In this document: one piece after another, positions 1-7,344 of the stretch
Layout: every line of letters begins with the position of its first letter
Numbering within the stretch: the first letter of the stretch is position 1
Source of the DNA: Planctomycetota bacterium
GTDB lineage: Bacteria > Planctomycetota > UBA1135 > GCA-002686595
Direction of reading: 5' to 3'
Assembly: GCA_029212955.1 (NCBI GenBank)
Contig: JARGOW010000009.1
Span: forward strand, 1-13,216
DNA length: 13,216 bases
The notes under the pieces: generated by a model
Databases searched by the model: none
Seen by the model: only the letters and a program-made list of their open reading frames with translations
Told to the model about the DNA's origin: nothing
Translations under genes and position numbers: made by a program

Positions 1-195
1 GGCGGTGGGATGTTTGAGGCTAAGGGTCAAGGAGCGCAAGGCGCTACGCTTGTCAAAGCCAGGTAGCTTTGTGACCTGTTCCAAACGGGAGCAAACCTCC
101 CGCGGCGTCTCGGGAGTCCCCAAGAAAATGGAACGGAAGGCAAAGCCAGCCAACGCCAATACGGCGACGAGGATGAGGGGGGTTGTCCACTTCAT
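1..195 (-). CDS. N-terminal part of a membrane-anchored or secreted protein (partial, runs off left edge)
   Basis: An open frame starts at ATG (195-193 on the minus strand) and stays open for 65 codons to the window edge. The N-terminus begins MKWTTPLILVAVLALAGFAF, a short basic start followed by about 18 hydrophobic residues and then Arg. This is a signal peptide or signal anchor, so the rest should lie outside the cytoplasmic membrane. The following part is mixed polar, with one Cys near residue 35 and several Arg/Lys. I do not recognise a family. It lies 134 bases downstream of the sigma-54 activator on the same strand and may be the third gene of that unit. Only a G-rich stretch precedes the start, with no clear ribosome binding site. 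Function unknown. Confidence 0.6.
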   Translation of the reverse strand, partial: MKWTTPLILVAVLALAGFAFRSIFLGTPETPREVCSRLEQVTKLPGFDKRSALRSLTLSLKHPTA

Positions 196-329
196 AACAG
201 CCCCCAAAGCGTAACCAGCCCCCAGTGGATATCCAAACCCGGAGGGGCCCGGTGGTGGAAGTGCTGGATTGTTCGGAGACTGGTTCCGTTTCGGGGACTG
301 GGGTCCGGGTGGCTCTCAATCCCCGGGGG

Positions 330-1814
330 TCAGGCTGCGCCAAATTCCCGGTCCATCAGCCCGTGTTTGCGCATTTTATTGAAGAGGGTGGTGCGATTGA
401 TTCCCAGCTCTTCGGCGGCCTGCTTGCGGTTGCCCTGGGTGGCTTCCAAGGCGTGGATGAGAATTGCTTTTTCAGGGCCCTCCAGGGCGGTTTTGAGGGG
501 AATGATGGCCCTTAGGCGATCCATTCCCAGTTGCAGATTGGGCTCCGAGGCCTGCATCCCGGCGGAGTGTTTCCTGGCTTCCTCCACCAGGTCTGCCGGC
601 AGGGCGCCCACATGGAGTCTGTCGCCATCCGCCATTAGGACCGCACGCTCGATGACATTCTCCAGCTGCCTGATGTTGCCAGGCCAATCGTAGCTGGAGA
701 GGATCTCTAGCGCCCCCGCATCTGGTCGGGGGATGGGTCGATCATAGTCCGCAGCAAATCGCCGTAGAAAGACCTCCACCAGGCGTGCCAAATCCTGGGG
801 TCGCTCCCGAAGGGGAGGGAGTGCCAGGGAAACCACATTCAAACGCCAGTACAGATCCTCTCGGAAGTCTCCGGCATCGATGGCCTGCTGCAGATCCTGA
901 TTGCTGGCGGCAATGATTCGAACATCCACCTTTCGCGTTCGGTTTTCGCCCACCCGTTCCAAAACTCGCTCTTGGATCACCCTCAGCAGTTTGACTTGCA
1001 GATCCAGGGGAGCGCTGTTGATTTCATCCAGGAAAATCGTGCCCCCGTCGGCTTCTTCAAACCGACCGGGCTTGTCGCGGATGGCGCCGGTGAATGCGCC
1101 TTTGGCATGGCCGAACAGTTCGCTTTCCAAAAGCGCACTGGGCAGGGCTCCGCAATGCACCACGGTAAACGGCGCATCCTTTCGATTTGAGTTTTCGTGA
1201 AGGGTTCGCGCCAGTCGGGTTTTTCCCGTGCCGCTTTCGCCCAGGATGAGAACCGTGGCCCTGGAAGGAGCCACCGCCCGGGCGGTTTCGAGCACCGCAT
1301 CCATGTGGGGATCCACCGAATTGAAACCGTCGAACCCCAGGCTCTGCTTGAGTTTGGCCCGCAGGTTTTGATTCTCTTTTCGAAGGGAGTCCTGCTCCCT
1401 GGCATGACCGAAGGCGCGCAGAATCTCTGGCGGTTTACAGGGGGTGGAAAGCCAGGAGAAGGGCCGTGGGCCATCGCTGCCGGAGGCTTCTCCTATACCG
1501 ATCAAAACCCCCTCAAAACCTGCCGGATCAGGACCTTCCCACGCCCAGGCCGAATGGCTATCGGCGTCCAAGAGAACCAAATCCCAGGCCTGCCGATCCA
1601 GGGCTTGGCCCATGGATTCTTCGGGCAAGGCCGCCTCGCTCGGTAGGCCTGCGAGGGTCAGGTTTCTAGCGAGGGTGCGGGGCTGGTCTCCCACCAACAC
1701 CAGGCAGCGAAAGTTTTGGAAAGGGGAGTTTTCCGGGGGGCGTTGGGGCCAGGGCCGATGGACGAAAGCCGCTTGGTCGGGGTCGGGTGTATTCACGTCG
1801 ATTTTTATCGACAT
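330..1814 (-). CDS. Sigma-54-dependent NtrC-family transcriptional activator with atypical receiver domain
   Basis: Cytoplasmic enhancer-binding protein of 494 aa that uses ATP hydrolysis to open sigma-54 promoters. The architecture is NtrC-like. Residues about 35-140 form a receiver-like region, 165-400 the AAA+ sigma-54 interaction domain, and 445-486 a Fis-type helix-turn-helix (GNRKQAAEELGINRTTLFNK). The AAA+ part is intact: Walker A GESGTGKT (192-199), the sigma-54-contacting GAFTGA loop (239-244), Walker B GTIFLDE with D263/E264, and the WPGNIRQLEN sensor II region (377-386). The receiver keeps an acceptor-like Asp83 (WDLVLLDAD) and Lys127 (CKPPEIL). It has only one of the usual acidic pair (VGD at 41-43) and no clear Thr/Ser switch residue, so phosphorylation is uncertain. 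It lies 64 bases downstream of the kinase-like gene, its probable partner. No Shine-Dalgarno is visible, and a GGGTG/CACCC dyad abuts the ATG. Target promoters are unknown. Confidence 0.93.
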   Translation of the reverse strand: MSIKIDVNTPDPDQAAFVHRPWPQRPPENSPFQNFRCLVLVGDQPRTLARNLTLAGLPSEAALPEESMGQALDRQAWDLVLLDADSHSAWAWEGPDPAGFEGVLIGIGEASGSDGPRPFSWLSTPCKPPEILRAFGHAREQDSLRKENQNLRAKLKQSLGFDGFNSVDPHMDAVLETARAVAPSRATVLILGESGTGKTRLARTLHENSNRKDAPFTVVHCGALPSALLESELFGHAKGAFTGAIRDKPGRFEEADGGTIFLDEINSAPLDLQVKLLRVIQERVLERVGENRTRKVDVRIIAASNQDLQQAIDAGDFREDLYWRLNVVSLALPPLRERPQDLARLVEVFLRRFAADYDRPIPRPDAGALEILSSYDWPGNIRQLENVIERAVLMADGDRLHVGALPADLVEEARKHSAGMQASEPNLQLGMDRLRAIIPLKTALEGPEKAILIHALEATQGNRKQAAEELGINRTTLFNKMRKHGLMDREFGAA

Positions 1815-1878
1815 GGGTGTTCACCCAACTCAACACGGCTTCCTCGAATCTGGAGGGCGCTGGACGGCCAATGGCCTT

Positions 1879-3393
1879 TTAGTGGGCCAGGGGGAGGTTT
1901 AGCAGGAAAGCGCAATCGCCGGAATCGGGGACTTCCAACTGCAAATCGCCCCCTTGGCCCCTCAGGATGGAGCGCGCTGCCGATAGGGCATTGGGCCCAA
2001 TATCGGCCATATGGGGGCGCAAGGCGTAGGGCTCGAAAATCTCTTCGGGCGTCAAGTCAGCGATGGGGCCCGCCCGGAAACCGATTTTGATTTGGGCGAT
2101 TTCTCCCAAGTCCAAACACTCGACTCGCACGGTTTCAGACTGGCTGCCGGCACATTGCCCGGCCACTTGAAGCAAAGCGTCCAGGGCACTGACCAGCAGC
2201 ATTTTGTCGCTGCGAACTTGGGCCTGGGTTTGCCCACGGAAGAGGAAGCGCGGAGCGTCGGGCCCCAACCCTGTAAGAGCTCCCAGTTGTTCTTGGACCA
2301 GGGTCGCCAGGGAGAAAGTTTGCTCCCCCTGGGCGGGCGGCGATGCAAGGAATCCCAAAGTCCGAGCAAACTGGGAAAGCCGAGCCACGTCCTCGCGCAG
2401 CGCCATCGCGATGGGGTGGCCCTGTAAGGGCACATCCTCCTCGAGCGCAAAGAGGTCCAAGTGGAGGCGCTGCGCCAGGTCATTGAGGTCCGCGATCTGA
2501 CCCTTGTACCAGGACATGCGTTGCCAGTCGGTCTCCGAGCGGGGGAGGAGTGCTTCCGCCCGTTCCTCGGCAAGGACTTCCTCCAAACGAACCATGGGAC
2601 CACTGGCCAGGCTTTGGGTGAGAACGTCCACCGGGTGCTCGCTGGTGGATTGGGGCGCGGAGGAAGGCGGCTGGGCCCAAGCCGTGTCCGGTACGGCAAA
2701 CGGGTCGGGCACGGGGAAATGCATGTCCGGTTCTTCACGCTCGGAGCTGTAGTTGGGCTCGTCGGCGGGGAATTCCTCAAAGTCGAAAGACTCCAAACTT
2801 TCTTCGAGACCGTTCGGGGAAGGTTCGGCATCCCAAGCATCTTCTTCCTCGTCCACAAAGGGTGCGGAGAGGATGGCCTGGATCGCCCCCAATTCCTCAT
2901 CGGGGTCGGTAAACTGAAGTGGGGACTTCCTACGCGTACAGACGGATTCTGGCGGGGCCAAGCCGATTTCTGGAGCAGGATTGGGTTCGGCTAGCTGGGC
3001 GGAATCCCGGGGCCGGGGGGGGTGAAAGAGCCTCCCGATTTGCTCGACCAGCAGGGGACCGGGCCACCAATAAACGTGGGCGGGACCCACCAGGCGCTGG
3101 GCCATGCAAGGGGAACCGTCCACGTCCAGTAGGACCAGTTCCCAGCCACTGGCCTGGGCCAGGAATTGCTCCACAAGGGCCACGTGGGAGCCCTCCAACC
3201 CTTGGGCCGAAAGGACCAGACGGCCCCTTCGTGTGGGGGCCGGAAGCGTAGGGACCGCCCCATCCAATACCTGCAGCCTCACCGACCCGTGGGAGGAGGT
3301 CATGCCAGCCAGGAGCGGCTCCAGAACGGCAGAGCTAGGCCCCATTCCCAAAATCAGGGTCCAGGTGGGGTGGATTTCGTGGTGCATTCCCAT
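1879..3393 (-). CDS. Degenerate histidine-kinase-like protein (probable pseudokinase) with receiver-like N-terminus
   Basis: About 504 aa from the chosen ATG at 3393 and predicted soluble, with no membrane segment. Residues about 10-125 resemble a receiver fold and contain WELVLLDVD (84-92), nearly the same string as in the neighbouring activator. A long acidic, Pro-rich linker follows (about 160-245). Residues 299-353 look like a two-helix dimerisation domain, but the His at about 311 is followed by Leu rather than Glu/Asp. Residues 359-504 align by eye with a HATPase domain: IFEPY (452-456), a GG before the penultimate strand, and the terminal LLNLPL. The N-box Asn is Asp, the DxGxG box is replaced by FRAGPI, and the GLGL box by NALSA, so ATP binding is doubtful. 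It is probably a sensor or scaffold for the downstream activator. The start is uncertain: ATGs at 3387, 3492 and 3564 share the frame, and none has a ribosome binding site. The upstream extension is Pro-rich and unconvincing. Confidence 0.78.
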   Translation of the reverse strand: MGMHHEIHPTWTLILGMGPSSAVLEPLLAGMTSSHGSVRLQVLDGAVPTLPAPTRRGRLVLSAQGLEGSHVALVEQFLAQASGWELVLLDVDGSPCMAQRLVGPAHVYWWPGPLLVEQIGRLFHPPRPRDSAQLAEPNPAPEIGLAPPESVCTRRKSPLQFTDPDEELGAIQAILSAPFVDEEEDAWDAEPSPNGLEESLESFDFEEFPADEPNYSSEREEPDMHFPVPDPFAVPDTAWAQPPSSAPQSTSEHPVDVLTQSLASGPMVRLEEVLAEERAEALLPRSETDWQRMSWYKGQIADLNDLAQRLHLDLFALEEDVPLQGHPIAMALREDVARLSQFARTLGFLASPPAQGEQTFSLATLVQEQLGALTGLGPDAPRFLFRGQTQAQVRSDKMLLVSALDALLQVAGQCAGSQSETVRVECLDLGEIAQIKIGFRAGPIADLTPEEIFEPYALRPHMADIGPNALSAARSILRGQGGDLQLEVPDSGDCAFLLNLPLAH

Positions 3394-3593
3394 GGATGTA
3401 CCATAGCTGGGCCCATGGGGCACGGCCAGCCCGGGAGGGGGCAGCCAGCCTTCCGGGGGGGCAGAACGGGGTCCTTGAGGTGAATTGGGCATGCGTAAGG
3501 GGCCGAATGGGGCCAGGAGCCCGTGTGAATGCCGATTTACGGAGGAGTGAGGACGAGGGTCCACGTCCCAGGGGGGGGAATCCGCGGGGGCTG

Positions 3594-3608
3594 GTGGACC
3601 TTGTCCAC
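3594..3608. repeat. Short inverted repeat (6-3-6) in divergent spacer
   Basis: GTGGAC, spacer CTT, GTCCAC: perfect 6-base arms. It sits 20 bases centre to centre from a second dyad at 3613-3629. It could be an operator half of a paired site or a small hairpin. Arms of this length are expected many times by chance in 13 kb, so only the pairing and location make it notable. Confidence 0.35.
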
Positions 3609-3612
3609 GGGT

Positions 3613-3629
3613 ACGGGGCAGGTCCCCGT
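3613..3629. repeat. Short inverted repeat (6-5-6) in divergent spacer
   Basis: ACGGGG, spacer CAGGT, CCCCGT: perfect 6-base arms. This is the second of two adjacent dyads upstream of the glycosyltransferase operon, about two helical turns from the first. Function unproven. Confidence 0.35.
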
Positions 3630-3753
3630 CCCTTTGGATCGCACTACCGTCGGGAAAACAATTCCTTCGGACCTATCCTTTTTGAATCCGATAGCGAAAG
3701 ATTCGGGCCCTGTTCGTTCTTCCGAGCCGGTCCGAGCGTCCCCATCCGAACCC

Positions 3754-4692
3754 ATGCCCGCCCCTGCCCCCGAAATCTCCGTGGTCCTCCCGGTCTACAA
3801 CGAGGAGGAATCCCTGCCCATTCTGCATGGGGAGTTGATGGATAGTCTGGTTTCCATGGGGCGCAGCTTTGAAATCATCTATGTGAATGACCATTCCTCC
3901 GATGATTCCCTGAGGGTGCTGCTGGAGCTCAAAGGCGAGTGCCCGCAAACGGTCGTGGTGCAATTCCCGTGCAATTTCGGTCAAACACCGGCCATGGCGG
4001 CTGGTTTCGAGGTGAGTCGGGGCAAGATTGTTCTGACCCTGGACGCGGACTTGCAGAATGACCCCGCGGACATTCCCCGATTGGTGGAGCGCTTGGAAGA
4101 GGGTTGGGATCTGGTGGTGGGTTGGAGAAAAAAGCGCGAGGACGGGTTCGTGCTCCGGCGCTTGCCCTCCAAAATCGCCAACGGAATGATCGCCAAAATC
4201 ACCGGTGCGGACATCCATGATACCGGATGTACATTGAAAGCGTACCGGCGCGAATTGATGGAGAACCTACCGATTTACGCGGAACAGCACCGTTTTTTGC
4301 CCGCCTTGGCCGTGGCGAGTGGTGCTCGCATCGGGGAGCTCGTGGTCCACCACAGGGCGCGTAGATTTGGAGAAAGTAAGTACGGTATCGGCCGGGCGGT
4401 GCGCGTCTTCTTGGACCTTTTCAACATCAAGATGCTGGCCACATTTCTACGCAATCCCCTTTTGTACTTTGCCATCCTAGCCTTACCCTTCGGCTTGATG
4501 GCCTCCCTGGTCTTCACCCTGCGGGTGAGTGGGGCGTGGGCACCCAACGCGGCTTGGTTCGTGATGGCCTTGTTTGCCCAATGCACCGCCTTTTTCGTCT
4601 TGCTCGGCCTGCTGGCTGAACTTGTGATCCGCATCAGTGGGTTACACCATAGCAAGTCCTTTGAACCCATGAGCATGCACCGAAATCGATGA
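3754..4692 (+). CDS. Family 2 glycosyltransferase, polyprenyl-phosphate sugar transferase type, with two C-terminal TM helices
   Basis: 312 aa. It probably moves a sugar from a nucleotide sugar to a polyprenyl phosphate (or a similar membrane acceptor) on the cytoplasmic face of the membrane, like the dolichyl-phosphate mannose synthase/GtrB/ArnC group. Visible motifs are VVLPVYNEEE (10-19), NDHSSDD (45-51), the metal-binding DADLQNDP (97-104), DTGCTLKAYRR (156-166), QHRFLP (178-183) and GESKYG (206-211). All are in the expected order. Two hydrophobic segments follow at about 234-256 and 266-294. The ATG at 3754 puts the first GT2 strand ten residues in, as is usual. The longer frame from 3529 adds a low-complexity tail and was not used. 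It heads an operon: the next gene overlaps it by 4 bases (ATGA). The donor and acceptor cannot be read from sequence. Confidence 0.92.
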   Translation: MPAPAPEISVVLPVYNEEESLPILHGELMDSLVSMGRSFEIIYVNDHSSDDSLRVLLELKGECPQTVVVQFPCNFGQTPAMAAGFEVSRGKIVLTLDADLQNDPADIPRLVERLEEGWDLVVGWRKKREDGFVLRRLPSKIANGMIAKITGADIHDTGCTLKAYRRELMENLPIYAEQHRFLPALAVASGARIGELVVHHRARRFGESKYGIGRAVRVFLDLFNIKMLATFLRNPLLYFAILALPFGLMASLVFTLRVSGAWAPNAAWFVMALFAQCTAFFVLLGLLAELVIRISGLHHSKSFEPMSMHRNR

Positions 4693-5690
4693 GTGGGCCC
4701 GAAGAAACACCCCTGGAAGAGGCACCCCTGGTAGAGCAGGTGGAAAACCCCAATGTGGACGTCACTATGGTCGTCCCCGTAGAGTCCGCAAGTGCGGATG
4801 TGGAGGCGGTTGTACAAGCCCACGCCAAAGTGCTCGAAGGTGCCGGAAAAACCTGGGAAGCCATTTTGGTTTTTGATGGGGTGAAAGGGACTGCTTGGGA
4901 GGCTGGCTTGAGCATGCAGGAGCGGACCCGTGACCAGGTCCGCACCATTGCACTGCACCGCAAGTTTGGCGCTGCGGTTTGCCTGGCCAGTGCCTTTGAA
5001 CATGCGCGGGGGGATTCCCTGTTGACCCTGCCCGATTACGTTCAAGTGGATCCCGCATCGCTACTGGGCCTCCTGGAAGCGGTGGAGGCCGGAGCCGACT
5101 TGGCCACGGGGTTGCGCGCCCAGCGGGTGGATTCGGCCTACAATCGCTTTCAATCGAGGTCCTTCAATTGGCTGATTCGAGCCCTTACGCGGACTCCATT
5201 TCAGGATTTGAACTGCAGCGTGCGCCTCATGCGTAGGGCTGTCATCGAACAACTCTCCATCTATGGAAACATGTATCGGTACCTGCCGATCCTGGCCTAT
5301 CGTCGAGGTTTTCATGTGGATGAAGTGCCCCTTCGGCATCTTCGCGAGGAGCGCGAGCACGGCTCGGTTTTTCCATTGGCCTACATCCGTCGGGCATTGG
5401 ATGTGCTGAGCGTGGTTTTTTTGACAGGCTTCACCCACAAACCCCTGCGCTTTTTTGGCGCGTTGGGAGGCGCTTGCATGGTTGCGGGTGCGGGGCTGGT
5501 TTCCTGGCCGTTCGTGCTCCGAATGTTTGGGGGGGATGTGCCGCCCATGCAGTCGCCCCTGTTTCTGATCGGGCTTGTGATTTCGGTCCTCGGGCTGCAG
5601 GTGATCGGTTTCGGGCTGGTCGGCGAAATCGTTGTGTTCACGCAAGCTCGTAACATCCGCGAATACCGGATCGACCGCATACACCGCTAG
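4689..5690 (+). CDS. Diverged family 2 glycosyltransferase-like membrane protein (catalytic motif altered)
   Basis: 333 aa, with the same layout as the gene before it: a GT2-like domain (about 24-245), then two TM segments (about 253-277 and 288-317). The correspondence can be followed through shared landmarks: TLPDYVQVDP (113-122) against TLDADLQNDP, MYRYLP (195-200) against QHRFLP, and a closing basic-amphipathic helix before the membrane. Key residues differ. The DAD of the DxD metal site is PDY here, and the GESKYG motif is replaced by HGSVFP (224-229). Either it is inactive and acts as a partner or specificity subunit of the first enzyme, or it uses an altered mechanism. The ATG at 4689 lies inside ATGA, the stop of the upstream gene, implying translational coupling. 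The 20-residue N-terminal tail is acidic (many Glu) and has no counterpart in the first enzyme. Confidence 0.85.
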   Translation: MSGPEETPLEEAPLVEQVENPNVDVTMVVPVESASADVEAVVQAHAKVLEGAGKTWEAILVFDGVKGTAWEAGLSMQERTRDQVRTIALHRKFGAAVCLASAFEHARGDSLLTLPDYVQVDPASLLGLLEAVEAGADLATGLRAQRVDSAYNRFQSRSFNWLIRALTRTPFQDLNCSVRLMRRAVIEQLSIYGNMYRYLPILAYRRGFHVDEVPLRHLREEREHGSVFPLAYIRRALDVLSVVFLTGFTHKPLRFFGALGGACMVAGAGLVSWPFVLRMFGGDVPPMQSPLFLIGLVISVLGLQVIGFGLVGEIVVFTQARNIREYRIDRIHR

Positions 5691-5697
5691 TCCCATC

Positions 5698-6729
5698 ATG
5701 CAGGTTAGACTTTCAACACCCGAAGACGACGGGTTGCGCGACGAGTTTGTTCGCGCCCAGGACAAAGGCACCTTCTTTCATCTGGCCGGCTGGGGGCAGG
5801 CGGTGGAGAAAGTGATGAAACACAAGCGTTCCGATTGGCTGGCGTTCGACGGGGATGACCTGGTCGGGGTGCTTCCGCTTTCCATTTGCCGTAGCTTGCG
5901 CGGCAAGCGCAATTTGATCTCGGTTCCCTATGGCGTCTATGGCGGCCCCCTCGGGCGGGATCGGGATGTGGAAGCGGCCCTGTTCCATTCTGCGGAGCAG
6001 CAGGCCATCGATATGGGAGTGGGCCGCTTGGAATTGCGTTGCCAGACGGATCCGGGTTTGGATCTGCCCGCCTCCGATTTGTATTCCACCTTCATTCAGG
6101 CATTGCCTGATGATGTGGAGCAGGTCATGAAGGACATGCCAAAGAAGGCGCGGGCGGAGGCTCGCAAGGCGCGCAATCGCCACGGGCTCGTACTGGAGGA
6201 AGGGCGCTGGTACCTGGATGACATGGTCCGCCTGTTCCACCGCAACAAGCGTAGCCTGGGGTCGCCTGCCCTACCCCTGGGCTGGTTCCGTGCGCTCATG
6301 GAGCAGTTTGGTGAGGATGCGGTTGTGCATGAGGTGCGACGGGAGGGGGAACCCCTGTCCGCCGTTCTATCGTTCCGCTTTCGAGATCAACTGCTGGCGT
6401 ACTATTCTGGCAGTGGAGATACGGCGGATCGCCAGTACTCGGCTTCGAACTTCCAATACATGGCCCTCAAGGAATGGGCGGTGGAGAGGGGAATTCGGGT
6501 GTTCGATTTGGGCCGAAGTCGAAAAGGTGCGGGCGCCTTTAAATTCAAAGTCAACCAGGGCTTGGAGCCCCAGGATCTCCACTATCGATTCCGCTTGGTG
6601 ACCGACACGGAGCTGCCGAGTTTGAATCCTTCGAATCCAAAGACCCACAAGCTGCAAAAGGCCTGGCGCCGCCTGCCGCTTTCCGTCACCACCTTGCTTT
6701 CCACGCCCGCTTCCCGCTTTTTGCCGTAG
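5698..6729 (+). CDS. FemAB-related protein, PEP-CTERM/exosortase (XrtA) system-associated type
   Basis: 343 aa, soluble, with a tandem GNAT-like fold as in FemAB aminoacyl transferases. It matches what I recall of the FemAB-like family found beside XrtA/PEP-CTERM and exopolysaccharide genes. Motifs: FHLAGW (27-32), VPYGVYGGPL (76-85), an Arg/Lys-rich helix KARAEARKARNRHG (150-163), RSLGSPALP (185-193), AVLSFRFRDQLLAYYSG (222-238) and FDLGRSRKGAGAFKFK (269-284). The likely role is transfer of an acyl or aminoacyl group onto a surface glycan or peptide, but the true substrate of this family is not established to my knowledge. The start at 5698 is 7 bases after the upstream stop, so the gene belongs to the GT2 operon. 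A longer frame from 5632 would run back into that gene. It ends 9 bases short of the convergent gmhB stop. No exosortase gene is visible here. Confidence 0.85.
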   Translation: MQVRLSTPEDDGLRDEFVRAQDKGTFFHLAGWGQAVEKVMKHKRSDWLAFDGDDLVGVLPLSICRSLRGKRNLISVPYGVYGGPLGRDRDVEAALFHSAEQQAIDMGVGRLELRCQTDPGLDLPASDLYSTFIQALPDDVEQVMKDMPKKARAEARKARNRHGLVLEEGRWYLDDMVRLFHRNKRSLGSPALPLGWFRALMEQFGEDAVVHEVRREGEPLSAVLSFRFRDQLLAYYSGSGDTADRQYSASNFQYMALKEWAVERGIRVFDLGRSRKGAGAFKFKVNQGLEPQDLHYRFRLVTDTELPSLNPSNPKTHKLQKAWRRLPLSVTTLLSTPASRFLP

Positions 6730-6738
6730 GGCGGAGCG

Positions 6739-7344
6739 TCAAGGGCGGGTCTGGCGCTTGTTTTTGCGTTGGAGTATGAACTCGGCCGCCTGGGCGAAGT
6801 CCTCGGCCACGAGCGCGCGTAACTCCGGATGGGATTTCAGCCGGCTTTCCTGCTCAGCGCCCTTGCCCGTCCGGACGAGAATGCCCGGAATCTCGAGGTG
6901 CTCGCCGGCTTGAAGATCGCGAATGGAGTCTCCCACCATCCAGCTGCGTTTCGGATCCAGTCCTAAATCCTCACAGGCCTGCAGGAGCATGCCTGGGGCA
7001 GGCTTGCGGCATGGACAAGGACCGGGTTGTTGCCCCGCTGCGCCCAGGGTCGGGTGGTGGGGGCAATGGTAGATTCCTTGCAGTTGAATCCCGTGCTGCT
7101 GGAGTTCGAAAGCCATGCGATCATGGATCGCTTCCAGATCGGCTTCCGACAATTTCCCCTGGGCAATTCCGCTTTGGTTGGTGACAACAACCAGGGCCCA
7201 TCCGGCCCTTTGCAGGTCGGCAAGGGCGGGAAGCACCCCTGGAATCCAGTCGAAGTCCTCGGCCCTGGATAGGTAGTGAACGTCCTTGTTGAGGGTTCCA
7301 TCGCGGTCTAGAAACACCGCGGGTTTGAGCACGGTGTCGCTCAA
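6739..7344 (-). CDS. gmhB: D-glycero-D-manno-heptose 1,7-bisphosphate 7-phosphatase (HAD family)
   Basis: 201 aa, close to the usual size. It removes the 7-phosphate from heptose 1,7-bisphosphate in the cytoplasm, a step towards ADP-heptose (lipopolysaccharide core) or GDP-heptose (surface glycans). HAD motifs: I is FLDRDGTLN with nucleophile Asp13 and acid/base Asp15; II is VTNQSG (54-59); III is Lys114 in CRKPAP; IV is VGDSIRD (137-143). The zinc loop typical of GmhB is complete: Cys94, His96, Cys110 and Cys112 (CPHHP and GPCPC). The start is TTG, and TTGA overlaps the stop of the upstream lipoprotein gene by 4 bases, so translation is probably coupled. An in-frame GTG four codons later (7332) is an alternative start. 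HisB-type histidinol phosphatases share the fold, but the zinc loop and its spacing favour GmhB. No other heptose gene is in the window. Confidence 0.9.
   Translation of the reverse strand: MSDTVLKPAVFLDRDGTLNKDVHYLSRAEDFDWIPGVLPALADLQRAGWALVVVTNQSGIAQGKLSEADLEAIHDRMAFELQQHGIQLQGIYHCPHHPTLGAAGQQPGPCPCRKPAPGMLLQACEDLGLDPKRSWMVGDSIRDLQAGEHLEIPGILVRTGKGAEQESRLKSHPELRALVAEDFAQAAEFILQRKNKRQTRP

Larger units (their letters stand above)
3394..3753. promoter_or_regulatory. Divergent regulatory spacer between the signalling unit and the glycosyltransferase operon
   Basis: About 360 bases separate the divergent starts. The spacer contains an 8-G run (3571-3578), a 7-G run (3455-3461) and two adjacent short dyads (3594-3608 and 3613-3629). 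Open frames cross it on both strands, but their translations are low-complexity (Pro- or Gly/Arg-rich) and I treat them as non-coding extensions. Both divergent promoters should lie here, but I find no convincing -35/-10 or -24/-12 pair. Confidence 0.45.

Noticed and set aside
53..515. Open frames over the left end (53-343 minus, 225-515 plus)
   Set aside because: They overlap the activator and the signal-anchor protein in other frames and show no domain or compositional signs of coding.
1815..1826. GGGTG-TT-CACCC dyad immediately before the activator's ATG
   Set aside because: Five-base arms are too short to separate from chance, and no promoter element accompanies it.
3441..3454. Possible sigma-54 -24/-12 promoter for the kinase-like gene (minus strand GG-N10-GC)
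   Set aside because: Only the invariant GG and GC match, and the surrounding consensus is poor (CGGAAGG and CTGCC). Such matches are frequent by chance. No better -24/-12 site was found upstream of the GT2 operon or the other intergenic regions I scanned.
3394..3564. N-terminal extension of the kinase-like protein (ATGs at 3492 or 3564)
   Set aside because: The extension is Pro/Ser/His-rich and overlaps the divergent regulatory region. It cannot be fully excluded, because no start has a ribosome binding site.
3529..3753. N-terminal extension of the first GT2 enzyme
   Set aside because: The added 75 residues are Gly/Arg/Pro-rich without family support. GT2 domains normally start within about ten residues of the first strand, as they do from 3754.
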